This document shows, in pieces, positions 1-10,149 of a DNA stretch of 64,000 nucleotides (position 1 is its first letter; every line of letters begins with the position of its first letter). A model generated the notes under the pieces. The model did no database searches. It was given only the letters and a program-made list of their open reading frames with translations, and was not told where the DNA came from. This DNA is from Pseudoxanthomonas sp. J35 (GTDB lineage Bacteria > Pseudomonadota > Gammaproteobacteria > Xanthomonadales > Xanthomonadaceae), in the NCBI RefSeq assembly GCF_000513995.1, contig NZ_AZVB01000020.1, forward strand, positions 1-64,000, in the 5' to 3' direction. A program made the translations under genes and the position numbers.

Positions 1-149
1 ACCAACTGAGATGGTTGCCGCCTAACAGTTCCGTGGGGAGCTTCCCGTCAACCCGGGGTGCATGACGTCCTTGCCTTGAGCTTCAGGCATTGCTGCTTCC
101 TCGTTGTGGTGTTGTTGCTCTGCTGCTCTGCTGCGGTGCTGCTGTTCGC

Positions 150-527
150 TCAGTGGTCGGTGGCAACGAAAGCCAGACTGCATTTCCGTGGACGGTCTTG
201 TTGGATCGATGTCGCCGATCCGGACCAGGGCAAAAACCGCACCCGAAGGCCTCTCTCATTCATCGGGTCGCGAACCCGGGTGTAGAGCGCGCTGCCCTCG
301 ACCAGCTTGCAGGCCCGTCCGCAGGCCTCGCGGCGCTCGCGGTAGGCCCTGCCGGCGAGCGTCGCATCGTAACGCCCGCCCTGCGCATTGCGCCGCAGCT
401 CGCGCGCCACCGTCGACGGGAAACGACCCAGCATCCGGGCAATCGCCGCCCCGGTGCTCCCTCGGAGCGTCTCGGCCATGATCAAGCCGCGCTCCTCGGC
501 TGACAGGTGTGTGTATGCTCGAGCCAT
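150..527 (-). mobile_element. IS30-family transposase, N-terminal remnant
   Basis: The first ~90 residues look like the start of an IS30-type DDE transposase. An opening MARAYTHLSAEERGLI and an ARMLGRFPSTVARELRRN stretch form the N-terminal helix-turn-helix that binds the terminal inverted repeat. After about residue 95 the frame runs into unrelated sequence and stops at 125 residues, whereas intact family members are about 320-350 residues and carry the DDE catalytic core. That core is missing, so this is a dead fragment. The tract at about 550-572 (ttgcacttggaagttgaga), just before the next gene's stop codon, could be the old IS terminus, which is inference. Nothing recognisable lies in 1-149. 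Confidence 0.75.
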
Positions 528-575
528 GCCTGAACCTTAAGGGTTAGGCGTTGCACTTGGAAGTTGAGACTAGCC

Positions 576-1802
576 TCAATCGTGCGGCACGTCCGCGTCC
601 GCGTCCGGCTGCAGGCCGGTGTAGCGGGCGCGCGGCCGGATCAGGCGGCCCAGGCTCTGCTGCTCCAGCGCATGCGCGAGCCAGCCGGCAAGACGTCCGG
701 CGGCGAACATCGACAGCGCCGGCGCCGGTCCGAGGTCGTGGGTCCAGCAGATCGCGGCGAGCAGGAAATCGACGTTCGGCTTGCGCCCGCTGGCCTTGGC
801 CGCCGCTTCGATCACCGCTTCGAGCAGGCACATCTTCCCCGGGTCCACCGGCGCCTCGCGCAGCATCGCCAGCAGCGCGCCGGCGCGCGGGTCGCCGTGC
901 GGGTACAGCGCGTGGCCGAAGCCGGGCAGGTCCTCCCCGCGCTGCCAGCGGCTGGCGATGAAGCGCTCGAGGACGTGGCTGGCGCTGGCGTCCTCGACCA
1001 GGGCGAATGCGCGCGCAGTGGCGCCACCATGGCGCGGGCCGGACAGCGCGGCCAGGCCGGCGCAGACGGTGGCATGCAGGTGCGCGCCGGTGGAGGCGAC
1101 CACGCGCGCGGCGAATGCGGACACGTTGAGCTCGTGGTCGGCGCACAGCACCAGCGCCGCGCGGACCAGGTTGGCGAAGGCCGCGTCGCCGGGGCGCCAG
1201 GCTTCGCCAAGCAGGTGGTGCACCGGGCCGGCCGGGCGCTGCGCGACCAGCAGCGCGGCGTTCTGCCGGAGCAGCGTCGCGGCCACCGCGCGGCGGGTGG
1301 GCTGGTCGGCCTGGAAGGAGTGGGGCACGTGCAGGGCCAGCAGCGGGATCGCCGCCATGGCCCGGCTCAGCGGCGGCAGCGAGGTGTCGCCGGCCAGCGG
1401 AGCGACCCGCGCCGGCCAGTCGCCGGGCGGGCTGGCGAACGGGTCCTGGCTGCCGCAGTCCCACAGCAGGCGGGCGGTGTCCTCGAGGGTGGCGCCGGCG
1501 TGGGCGGCGGCCACCGCCGAGCGGCCGCGGTAGTAGGGGCCGTCAGGGCGGATCAGCGAGATCCGGGTCTCCAGCACCGGCAGGCCGCGGTCCAGGCTCT
1601 GCGCGGCGCCGCGCGCCGGACCGCGGCCCAGGCGCTTGCGCTGGGCCAGCCGCTCGACGTCCTGGCGCCGGTACACCCGGCTGCGGTGGTCGTGTCCTGG
1701 GCGCGACTCGAGCAGGCCGCGGCTCACGTAGGCGTAGAGCGTGGCCGGGCTGATGCCGAGGATCCGGCAGGCTTCGCGGGCCGGGATCAGGTCGCTGTCC
1801 AT
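576..1802 (-). CDS. HTH-citrate synthase fusion, probable propionate-locus regulator
   Basis: A 408-residue protein with a MerR/excisionase-like helix-turn-helix at residues 6-31 (ACRILGISPATLYAYV) followed by a full citrate synthase fold. The three catalytic positions of citrate synthases are present: His258 in GPRHGG, His297 in GFGH and Asp345 in NVDF. It could therefore still bind, or even turn over, acyl-CoA and oxaloacetate. It is divergent from prpB and prpC, so I infer a regulator that senses methylcitrate-cycle metabolites. The ATG at 1802 is preferred over an upstream TTG at 1829, because the longer form would be translated through the TTGATC-type inverted repeats at 1813-1839. The stop codon lies directly beside the IS30 remnant. 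Alternative: a catalytically active paralogous citrate synthase. Confidence 0.85.
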   Translation of the reverse strand: MDSDLIPAREACRILGISPATLYAYVSRGLLESRPGHDHRSRVYRRQDVERLAQRKRLGRGPARGAAQSLDRGLPVLETRISLIRPDGPYYRGRSAVAAAHAGATLEDTARLLWDCGSQDPFASPPGDWPARVAPLAGDTSLPPLSRAMAAIPLLALHVPHSFQADQPTRRAVAATLLRQNAALLVAQRPAGPVHHLLGEAWRPGDAAFANLVRAALVLCADHELNVSAFAARVVASTGAHLHATVCAGLAALSGPRHGGATARAFALVEDASASHVLERFIASRWQRGEDLPGFGHALYPHGDPRAGALLAMLREAPVDPGKMCLLEAVIEAAAKASGRKPNVDFLLAAICWTHDLGPAPALSMFAAGRLAGWLAHALEQQSLGRLIRPRARYTGLQPDADADVPHD

Positions 1803-1812
1803 ACCGGAATCA

Positions 1813-1839
1813 TTGATTGGAACGATCAAGATTGATCAA
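1813..1839. promoter_or_regulatory. Candidate operator in the divergent prp promoter region
   Basis: Between the divergent starts at 1802 and 1904 lie TTGAT (1813-1817), GATCAA (1824-1829) and the perfect palindrome TTGATCAA (1832-1839). The first two make an inverted repeat with a short spacer, and the third repeats the same half-sites. The region is much more AT-rich than its surroundings. The likely ligand is the HTH-citrate synthase protein encoded next to it, which is inference from position. Confidence 0.5.
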
Positions 1840-1903
1840 CCGGTGACAGGGTGACACATTGCCGGCGTCGCGTGCACTCCCCGCGCGCGCTGGAAATCCT
1901 CCG

Positions 1904-2788
1904 ATGGCCATCTCTTCCCCGGGCGCGAAGTTCCGCGCCGCCCTCGCCGCCGAATCCCCGCTGCAGGTGATCGGCGCGATCAACGCCAACCACGCCCTGC
2001 TGGCCAGGCGCGCCGGCTACAGGGCGATCTACCTGTCCGGTGGCGGCGTCGCCGCCGGTTCGCTCGGCCTGCCGGACCTGGGCATCAACACGCTCGAGGA
2101 CGTGCTGGTCGACACCCGCCGCATCACCGACGTGTGCGACCTGCCGCTGATGGTCGACATCGACACCGGCTTCGGCCCGAGCGCGTTCAACATCGAGCGC
2201 ACGATCAAGTCGCTGATCAAGGCCGGCGCCGCGGCATGCCACATCGAGGACCAGGTCGGCGCCAAGCGCTGCGGCCACCGCCCGGGCAAGGAGATCGTGA
2301 GCCAGGGCGAGATGGTCGACCGGGTCAAGGCCGCCGCCGACGCCAAGACCGATCCGGACTTCTTCCTGGTCGCGCGCACCGACGCGATCCAGGTCGACGG
2401 CGTGGACGCGGCGATCGAGCGCGCCATCGCCTGCGTCGAGGCCGGCGCCGACGGCATCTTCGCCGAGGCCGCCTACGACCTGGACACCTACCGCCGCTTC
2501 GTCGACGCGGTGAAGGTGCCGGTGCTGGCCAACATCACCGAGTTCGGCAAGACCCCGCTGTTCTCGCGCGAGGAACTGGCTTCGGCCGGCGTGGCCATCC
2601 AGCTGTTCCCGCTGTCGGCGTTCCGCGCCGCCAACAAGGCCGCCGAGAACGTGTACGAATCGATCCGCCGCGACGGCCACCAGAAGAACGTGGTCGACAC
2701 GATGCAGACCCGCGAGGAGCTGTACGAGCGCATCGGCTACCACGCCTTCGAACAGAAGCTCGACGCGCTGTTCGCCGCGAAGAAGTAA
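1904..2788 (+). CDS. prpB: Methylisocitrate lyase
   Basis: Cytosolic lyase that splits 2-methylisocitrate into pyruvate and succinate, the last step of the 2-methylcitrate cycle for propionyl-CoA. It has 294 residues, the usual family length. The isocitrate-lyase signature KRCGH, with the catalytic Cys123, is at residues 121-125, and the metal-binding Asp pair is in MVDIDTGFG at residues 83-91. The start was set at ATG 1904, 8-10 bases after ggaaa, rather than an in-frame TTG at 1859 whose extra residues do not resemble the family. It is followed 46 bases later by prpC, almost certainly in one operon, and is divergent from the HTH-citrate synthase gene. Confidence 0.95.
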   Translation: MAISSPGAKFRAALAAESPLQVIGAINANHALLARRAGYRAIYLSGGGVAAGSLGLPDLGINTLEDVLVDTRRITDVCDLPLMVDIDTGFGPSAFNIERTIKSLIKAGAAACHIEDQVGAKRCGHRPGKEIVSQGEMVDRVKAAADAKTDPDFFLVARTDAIQVDGVDAAIERAIACVEAGADGIFAEAAYDLDTYRRFVDAVKVPVLANITEFGKTPLFSREELASAGVAIQLFPLSAFRAANKAAENVYESIRRDGHQKNVVDTMQTREELYERIGYHAFEQKLDALFAAKK

Positions 2789-2834
2789 CGCATCCAGCCC
2801 GACGCCGAGGCGGCCGGGCCCCCGAGCCAGGAGC

Positions 2835-4001
2835 ATGAAGATGAGCGAGACCACCGCCACCGCCACGCCGTTCAAGCCGAAGAAGTCCGTGGCCCTGTCC
2901 GGCACCGCCGCCGGCAACACCGCGCTGTGCACCGTCGGCCGCAGCGGCAACGACCTGCATTACCGTGGCTACGACATCCTCGACCTGGCCCGCGCCTGCG
3001 AATTCGAGGAAATCGCCTACCTGCTGGTCCACGGCAAGCTGCCCAACCGCGCAGAACTGGCCGGCTACAAGGCCAAGCTGAAGTCGCTGCGCGGCGTGCC
3101 GGCCGGCGTGCGCGCCGCGCTGGAACAGCTGCCGCCGTCGGCGCACCCGATGGACGTGATGCGCACCGGCGTGTCGGTGCTCGGCTGCCTGGCGCCGGAG
3201 AAGGACGACCACAACCATCCCGGCGCGCGCGACATCGCCGACAAGCTGATGGCCTCGCTGGGCCCGATGCTGCTGTACTGGTACCACTACAGCCACAACG
3301 GCGTGCGCATCGGACTGGACAGCGACGAGGATTCGATCGGCGGCCACTTCCTGTACCTGCTGCACGGCGAGAAGCCGCCCGAGTCGTGGATCAAGGCGAT
3401 GCACACCTCGCTGATCCTGTACGCCGAGCACGAGTTCAACGCCTCGACCTTCACCTCGCGCGTCATCGCCGGCACCGGCTCGGACATGTACAGCTGCATC
3501 GCCGGCGCGATCGGCGCGCTGCGCGGTCCCAAGCACGGCGGCGCCAACGAGGTCGCGTTCGAGGTGCAGAAGCGCTACGAGACCCCGGACGAGGCCGAAG
3601 CCGACATACGCGCCCGTGTGGAACGCAAGGAAGTGGTGATCGGCTTCGGCCACCCGGTGTACACCGTTTCCGATCCGCGCAACGAGGTCATCAAGCAGGT
3701 CGCCCGGGAACTGTCCGCCGAGCAGTCGAACATGAAGATGTACGACATTGCCGAGCGGTTGGAGGCGGTTATGTGGGAGATCAAGAAGATGTTCCCCAAC
3801 CTCGACTGGTTCAGCGCGGTCAGCTACCACATGATGGGCGTACCCACGAGCATGTTTACCCCGCTTTTCGTGATCGCCCGTACTGCCGGCTGGAGCGCCC
3901 ATGTGATCGAGCAACGGATCGATGGCAAGATCATCCGGCCCAGTGCCAACTACACCGGGCCCGAGGACCAGGAATTCGTTCCGTTGGATCGGCGGGGATG
4001 A
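2835..4001 (+). CDS. prpC: 2-methylcitrate synthase
   Basis: Condenses propionyl-CoA with oxaloacetate to 2-methylcitrate. It is a 388-residue citrate-synthase-family enzyme with His234 (GPKHGG), His273 (GFGHPVY) and Asp324 (PNLDWF) as the catalytic triad. The N-terminal [17 protein letters not shown] stretch is typical of the short PrpC/CitA-type enzymes, not of the long hexameric GltA type. An aggag-like ribosome site precedes ATG 2835, and a second in-frame ATG lies at 2841. The methylcitrate dehydratase (acnD/prpF or prpD) that normally follows is absent; a frameshifted unrelated gene lies downstream. An ordinary citrate synthase is unlikely given prpB next door. Confidence 0.94.
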   Translation: MKMSETTATATPFKPKKSVALSGTAAGNTALCTVGRSGNDLHYRGYDILDLARACEFEEIAYLLVHGKLPNRAELAGYKAKLKSLRGVPAGVRAALEQLPPSAHPMDVMRTGVSVLGCLAPEKDDHNHPGARDIADKLMASLGPMLLYWYHYSHNGVRIGLDSDEDSIGGHFLYLLHGEKPPESWIKAMHTSLILYAEHEFNASTFTSRVIAGTGSDMYSCIAGAIGALRGPKHGGANEVAFEVQKRYETPDEAEADIRARVERKEVVIGFGHPVYTVSDPRNEVIKQVARELSAEQSNMKMYDIAERLEAVMWEIKKMFPNLDWFSAVSYHMMGVPTSMFTPLFVIARTAGWSAHVIEQRIDGKIIRPSANYTGPEDQEFVPLDRRG

Positions 4002-4039
4002 AGAGGATCACGGCAATGCGCAGACGCCTTAGGGGGGCC

Positions 4040-4608
4040 ATGCGCGAGGTGATGTATCGAAAGACAGAGGCCGGTAGGGAAGAAATCAGCCAGAGAACGC
4101 GCAAGCTGCCGACGCAGCTGCGCACGATTTTGTTGATGGTCGATGGCCAGCGCAGCTGCGTGCGCTCATCAACGACATGAAGGCTCCACCGGATGCGCTG
4201 GAGCAGCTGGCCCTAGAGGGCCTGATCGAACTGGTGCCGGCCGGCTTCAATGCCGCCGGCGTGCTGGACGTGGTGACGCCGCGCGGGGGCGCGGCGGCGG
4301 CACCGGAGCCTGCGGAAGCGGCGGCCGTCGCCGCCCTCGAGGCGCAGGCGGTCGTCGACGCGGAGGCGACCGACGACGCCTCGGCGGCGCAGTCGGGCAA
4401 GTACATCCTGCTCTACGAGAAGATGAGCGAGGCCGTGCGCGCCCACCTCGGCCTGCGCGGCTACTTCATGCAGCTGAAGATCGAACGCTGCACGACCGCC
4501 GACGAACTGGAAGCGCTGCTGCCGGAATTCCGCGAGGCCCTGGCCAAGGGCAAGGGCGAAACCTTCGCGGCGGACTGGCTGCGCGCGTTGTCGCCGGTCG
4601 CCTCGTAG
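4040..4608 (+). pseudogene. Conserved winged-helix-like hypothetical protein, frameshifted
   Basis: The N-terminal part (RKTEAGREEISQRTRKL...LRTILLMVDGQRS) reads in one frame. The continuation (QLRALINDMKAPPDALEQL and onward to the stop) reads in another, with the switch near 4152-4157. The N-terminal pattern, KT..G.EEI..R...L..RLR.LL..VDG, is one I recognise from a common proteobacterial protein of unknown function with a predicted small helical DNA-binding-like domain. The middle is Ala/Glu-rich and the C-terminus (about residues 130-185) is helical. The span lacks one base of a multiple of three, consistent with a single deletion. The start could be 4040 (after aggggggcc) or 4052. An ATG at 3998 also overlaps the prpC stop. 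No specific function is assigned. Confidence 0.6.
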
Positions 4609-4611
4609 CGT

Positions 4612-4637
4612 CCGCGGCCGGCGCGCGCCGGCCGCGG
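4612..4637. terminator. Perfect 26-bp GC palindrome, likely bidirectional terminator
   Basis: A perfect palindrome (ccgcggccggcgc and its complement) sits in the 52-base gap between two convergent genes, ending at 4608 on plus and 4661 on minus. It is followed by ggtctttg on the plus strand. It has no strong T-run, so termination is inferred from position and stem strength. Confidence 0.5.
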
Positions 4638-4660
4638 GGTCTTTGCCGGGGCCGGCCCGC

Positions 4661-5272
4661 TCAGGCCAGGCCTTCGGCCTTCAACGCCTGCTGCACGCCG
4701 GCGTCGGCATCCATGCGCGCGCGGAACGCGGCCAGGTTGTCCAGGCCGGACAGGTCGACGCCGGTGCGCTCGGCCCAGCGCGTGGTGACGTACAGGTACG
4801 GATCGGCGTAGCTGCGGAAGCCGGCCAGCCAGGTGCGGCCGGCCAGCTGGCGGTCGGCCACTTCGAACAGGCTGCGCACGCGCTTGCGCGCGGCGGCCCT
4901 GAGCGCGTCGTGCTGGGCCGCGTCCTCGATGTAGTTGCCGGGGCCGAAGATCGGCTTGAACGCCGGATGCAGGTCCGAATTGACGAAGGCCAGCCAGCGG
5001 GCCGCCTCGGCGCGCTGGCGCACGCTGCCATCGCCGGCCAGGCCTGCCTGCGGGAAGCTGTCGGCCACGTAGCCGACGATGGCGGCGTTCTGGGTCAGGA
5101 CGAAGTCGCCGTCGACCAGGACCGGCACCGCGCCGGACGGGTTGAGCGCGCGGAACTCCGGCGACTTCATGTAGTCGGCGTCGACCACCTGGAGTTCGAA
5201 CGCCTGGCCGGTCCAGCACAGGTCGATGTGGACGGCGGTGGAGCAGGCGCCGGGCTTGGTGTAGAGCTTCAT
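4661..5272 (-). CDS. Glutathione S-transferase (beta-class-like)
   Basis: A 203-residue cytosolic glutathione transferase. The N-terminal thioredoxin-like domain starts MKLYTKPGACSTAVHI, in which Cys10 and Ser11 match the glutathione-contact residues of bacterial beta-class enzymes. NPSGAVPVLV holds the cis-proline and TQNAAIVGYV the Ser/Asn turn seen in the family. The helical C-terminal domain follows from about residue 85. The start was set at ATG 5272; an upstream extension to 5353 would add residues unlike the family. The physiological substrate cannot be read from sequence. The gene stands alone, convergent with the frameshifted gene and downstream of the cell-wall hydrolase on the same strand. 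Confidence 0.9.
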   Translation of the reverse strand: MKLYTKPGACSTAVHIDLCWTGQAFELQVVDADYMKSPEFRALNPSGAVPVLVDGDFVLTQNAAIVGYVADSFPQAGLAGDGSVRQRAEAARWLAFVNSDLHPAFKPIFGPGNYIEDAAQHDALRAAARKRVRSLFEVADRQLAGRTWLAGFRSYADPYLYVTTRWAERTGVDLSGLDNLAAFRARMDADAGVQQALKAEGLA

Positions 5273-5302
5273 GTGTTCCCCTGCACTTGGGATGGACAAG
5301 GA

Positions 5303-5319
5303 CCCGCGATTATCGCGGG
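5303..5319 (-). terminator. Small hairpin between hydrolase and GST genes
   Basis: The arms cccgcga and tcgcggg with a 3-base loop lie downstream of the hydrolase stop at 5387 and 31 bases before the GST start. On the minus strand the stem is followed by a pyrimidine-rich tccttgtcc. It may be a weak terminator or mRNA end. Confidence 0.3.
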
Positions 5320-5386
5320 CCGGCCATCGTTCGTGCATGGCGGGGCGGCGCAACGGCCCGTTGCACGGGCCCGGCTTGCGCGGCCG

Positions 5387-5851
5387 TCAGGTGCGGGGGG
5401 GCTGGGGCTTGAGGCGCTGCACCCGGTAGAAGGTGTGGTCGCCGATCGTGGCCACCTGGTAGGCATTGCTCCACGCCGGGCTCGCGATGGCATGCGCGGC
5501 GAAGTGGCTGGCGCCGGGCACGATCTCGCGGCGCTGGCCCACCGGCAGGGCCCAGTTGCGCTCGGCGCGCAGGGCCACGTCCACGGACCGGTCCCAGGCC
5601 TTGAGGTTGGCCAGGCGGGTGTTGGGCGAGACGATGGTCGGCGCGAACTGCTTGCGCGCGGTGACCACGTCGCACATCGAATTGCCCCACAGGCCGCTGT
5701 CGCGGCGACGCAGGGCGACCTCGGCGACCGCTTCCTGGCCGCGCACGCTCTGGTCGCGCGCTTCCAGGTACACGGTGGTGCTCAGGCACAACGAGTCGGC
5801 GGCCGGCTGGGGCAGGAGCTGCGACAGCCAGAGGATCCACGCCAGTTTCAT
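5387..5851 (-). CDS. SleB-like cell-wall hydrolase, exported
   Basis: A 154-residue protein with a short N-terminal signal segment (MKLAWILWLSQLLPQPAA) followed by a Hydrolase_2/SleB catalytic domain. The typical E-A-R-x-[EQ] centre is visible in VYLEARDQSVRGQEAVAEV, and GASHFAAHA matches the later conserved His/aromatic patch. The family cleaves peptidoglycan glycan strands (lytic transglycosylase-type activity in spore SleB). In Gram-negative bacteria these proteins are periplasmic and mostly uncharacterised. The start at 5851 follows a clear ggagacaat ribosome site. Upstream on its strand is 490 bases of repeat-bearing intergenic DNA, so it probably has its own promoter. Confidence 0.82.
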   Translation of the reverse strand: MKLAWILWLSQLLPQPAADSLCLSTTVYLEARDQSVRGQEAVAEVALRRRDSGLWGNSMCDVVTARKQFAPTIVSPNTRLANLKAWDRSVDVALRAERNWALPVGQRREIVPGASHFAAHAIASPAWSNAYQVATIGDHTFYRVQRLKPQPPRT

Positions 5852-6230
5852 ATTGTCTCCTTGCTCCGTCTGCGCGACGCCTTGCCGTGGACACGGGGTC
5901 CGTGGCGGGGCGACGCGGGGCGTCATGGGGAGGCGGCCATTGGTTCCGGGGCCGCCCGGGTTGCCGGCGAATATGGAGGGCCGGCGTGGCCTGCCAGAAG
6001 GGGGGGGCAGGCCCGAGATGGCGCGCACGATAGGTGCCGGTTTCCCAACGGAAACTGAACGAGCCAGCTTGAAATGAGCTCCGGGCATGGGCTCCGGAAA
6101 TGAGACGCGCGGAAAATCTCCTGCGTATTCAGTCGGTTGCGCAAAACGGATGCCGCCGCCCCCGGCGGCCATCACGGCTGAACGACGACGCCTTCACCCC
6201 GAACCCACGTGGAGGCGGGGCCGGGAAGCC

Positions 6231-6249
6231 CCTCTCCCGCCGGGAGAGG
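6231..6249. repeat. CCTCTCCCG inverted repeat
   Basis: Arms CCTCTCCCG and CGGGAGAGG are separated by one base. Related palindromes occur at about 8467-8485 and 48423-48442. This motif is a frequent intergenic hairpin in Xanthomonadaceae and may form RNA stem-loops at transcript ends. Confidence 0.6.
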
Positions 6250-6287
6250 AGCCGGTGGAGAGGCCGGCGCCGAAACAGACCGCCCCG

Positions 6288-6309
6288 GTAGAGTCGGGCT
6301 TGCCCGACT
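6288..6309. repeat. GTAG-type REP element
   Basis: A single copy with a GTAG head followed by the imperfect palindrome agtcgggcttgcccgact, just downstream of the fadH stop. Such elements are dispersed by REP-associated tyrosine transposases (RAYTs), none of which is in this window. Confidence 0.8.
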
Positions 6310-6342
6310 GCCAGCGCATGAGCTCCCGCGCCCTCAGCGCCC

Positions 6343-8769
<2,427 letters not shown>

Positions 8770-9810
8770 TCAGTCCCACCCCACCAGCACCAGCTTGCCG
8801 ATGGTGGCGCCGGATTCCATGCGGCGGTGGGCCTCGCGCAGGTTGGTTGCGTTGATCGGCCCCAGTACCTCGGTAAGGGTGGTGCGCAATTCGCCGGCCT
8901 CGACCAGGCTGCCGGCGCGGGACAGGATGCGGTGGTGGCAGATCATGTCGGCGGTGCGGAATTTCGGCCGGGCGAACATGAACTCCCAGTGGATGCCGAT
9001 GCACTTGGCCTTGTACGGGTTGCCGATGCGCAGCGCGCCGGTGGGCTCCACGACCAGGCCGACATGGCCCTGCGGCGCCAGCAGTTCGCCCAGCGGCTCC
9101 CAGTAGCGGTCGGTGTCGGCCAGGTTGATCGCCGCCTCGACGTTGTCGAAGCCCAGCGCCTGCAGCTGCGGCGCCAGCGGCTGGCGGTGGTCGACCACGT
9201 GGTGCGCGCCCATCTGCTCGCACCACTGCCGCGTCTGCGGACGCGAGGCGGTGGCGATCACCTTGAAACCGGCGCGCCGGGCCAGCTGGATCGCGATCGA
9301 GCCGACCCCGCCGGCACCGGCGATGACCAGCAGGCTGCGCCCGTTTTCCTCGGCGTCGAAATCGAACGGCATGCGTTCGAACAGCAGTTCCCAGGCGGTG
9401 ATGGTGGTCAGCGGCAGCGCCGCGGCCTCGGCGAAATCCAGGGTGGTGGGCTTCGGCCCGGCCAGGCGCTCGTCGACCAGCTGGTACTGCGCATTGCAGC
9501 CGGGACGGGTGACGTCGCCGGCGTAATAGACCTCGTCGCCGGGCTGGAACAGCTCCACTTCCCCGCCCACCGCCTCGACCACGCCGGCGGCGTCGAAACC
9601 GAGGATCCGCGGCGGATCCAGGATCGCCGGCGCGCCGGCCTTCGGCGCCCGCAGCTTGGCGTCGACCGGGTTGACCGAGACCGCCTCGACGCGGACCAGC
9701 AGGTCGCGCGGGCCGGGCTGGGGCCGCGGCAGGCGCAGGTCCTGCAGCGCGTCCGGGTCGTCGATCGGCAGGTGGCGGGTCAGGGCGACGGCTTTCATTT
9801 CCTCGGCCAT
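8770..9810 (-). CDS. Zinc-less quinone-oxidoreductase-like alcohol dehydrogenase family protein
   Basis: A 346-residue medium-chain dehydrogenase/reductase. The GroES-like N-domain runs to about residue 130 (GPRDLLVRVEAVSVNPVDAK, GFDAAGVVEAVG), and the NAD(P)-binding Rossmann domain has the motif IAGAGGVGSIAIQLAR. The NPVDAK context and the lack of the catalytic and structural zinc cysteines point to the zinc-independent quinone-oxidoreductase-like branch, which uses NADPH to reduce quinones or enones. The name 'zinc-type alcohol dehydrogenase-like' in databases refers only to family. The start at 9810 (MAEEMKAV) was chosen; an ATG at 9798 is the alternative. Substrate unknown. Confidence 0.85.
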   Translation of the reverse strand: MAEEMKAVALTRHLPIDDPDALQDLRLPRPQPGPRDLLVRVEAVSVNPVDAKLRAPKAGAPAILDPPRILGFDAAGVVEAVGGEVELFQPGDEVYYAGDVTRPGCNAQYQLVDERLAGPKPTTLDFAEAAALPLTTITAWELLFERMPFDFDAEENGRSLLVIAGAGGVGSIAIQLARRAGFKVIATASRPQTRQWCEQMGAHHVVDHRQPLAPQLQALGFDNVEAAINLADTDRYWEPLGELLAPQGHVGLVVEPTGALRIGNPYKAKCIGIHWEFMFARPKFRTADMICHHRILSRAGSLVEAGELRTTLTEVLGPINATNLREAHRRMESGATIGKLVLVGWD

Positions 9811-10149
9811 GGCGGTGTCCGGTCTGGGGGAAGAAAGCGACCGAGTATGCGCCGGCCGGGCATAAAGGTGGCCGCCGGACTCCGCGCCATGCGTTTGCCC
9901 GTTTCCAGACCCCGGGGAAACCCTTGGAACGCTTGCGCATCCGGGGCGCAATAAGCAGAGTGAGAACGGATCGACGGTTTTCACATGTTATGTTACTGTT
10001 AACACTGTCTTCACCTGGTCCCGAATAGGCTTCCGCGGGACGACGTGCAGCACGGCCGTCTGGATGTCTGCCGCAAAGATTCGTTTTCGTATTGATGCGT
10101 TAAATCGGCAATCCGGTTTCCAAACCCCGAATCAGCAAGGAGCTACACG
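9811..10149. promoter_or_regulatory. Divergent intergenic region and ompA promoter region
   Basis: 339 bases between the divergent dehydrogenase and ompA. The segment from about 9977 to 10015 (ttcacatgttatgtt, then actgttaacactg) is strikingly AT-rich for this genome, and a second AT-rich patch lies at 10080-10125. Both fit a strong outer-membrane-protein promoter and 5' leader. An aaggag site at about 10138-10143 precedes the ompA ATG. I cannot place the -10 and -35 boxes with certainty. Confidence 0.5.

Larger units (their letters stand above)
5852..6342. other. Intergenic region with palindromes
   Basis: 491 bases between fadH (3' end) and the hydrolase start, with no convincing gene. It contains a G8 run at 6000-6007 between short complementary arms (cctgcc and ggcagg), the CCTCTCCCG palindrome at 6231-6249 and a REP element at 6288-6309. 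The promoter of the hydrolase should lie near 5860-5920 but I see no clear boxes. Confidence 0.6.
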
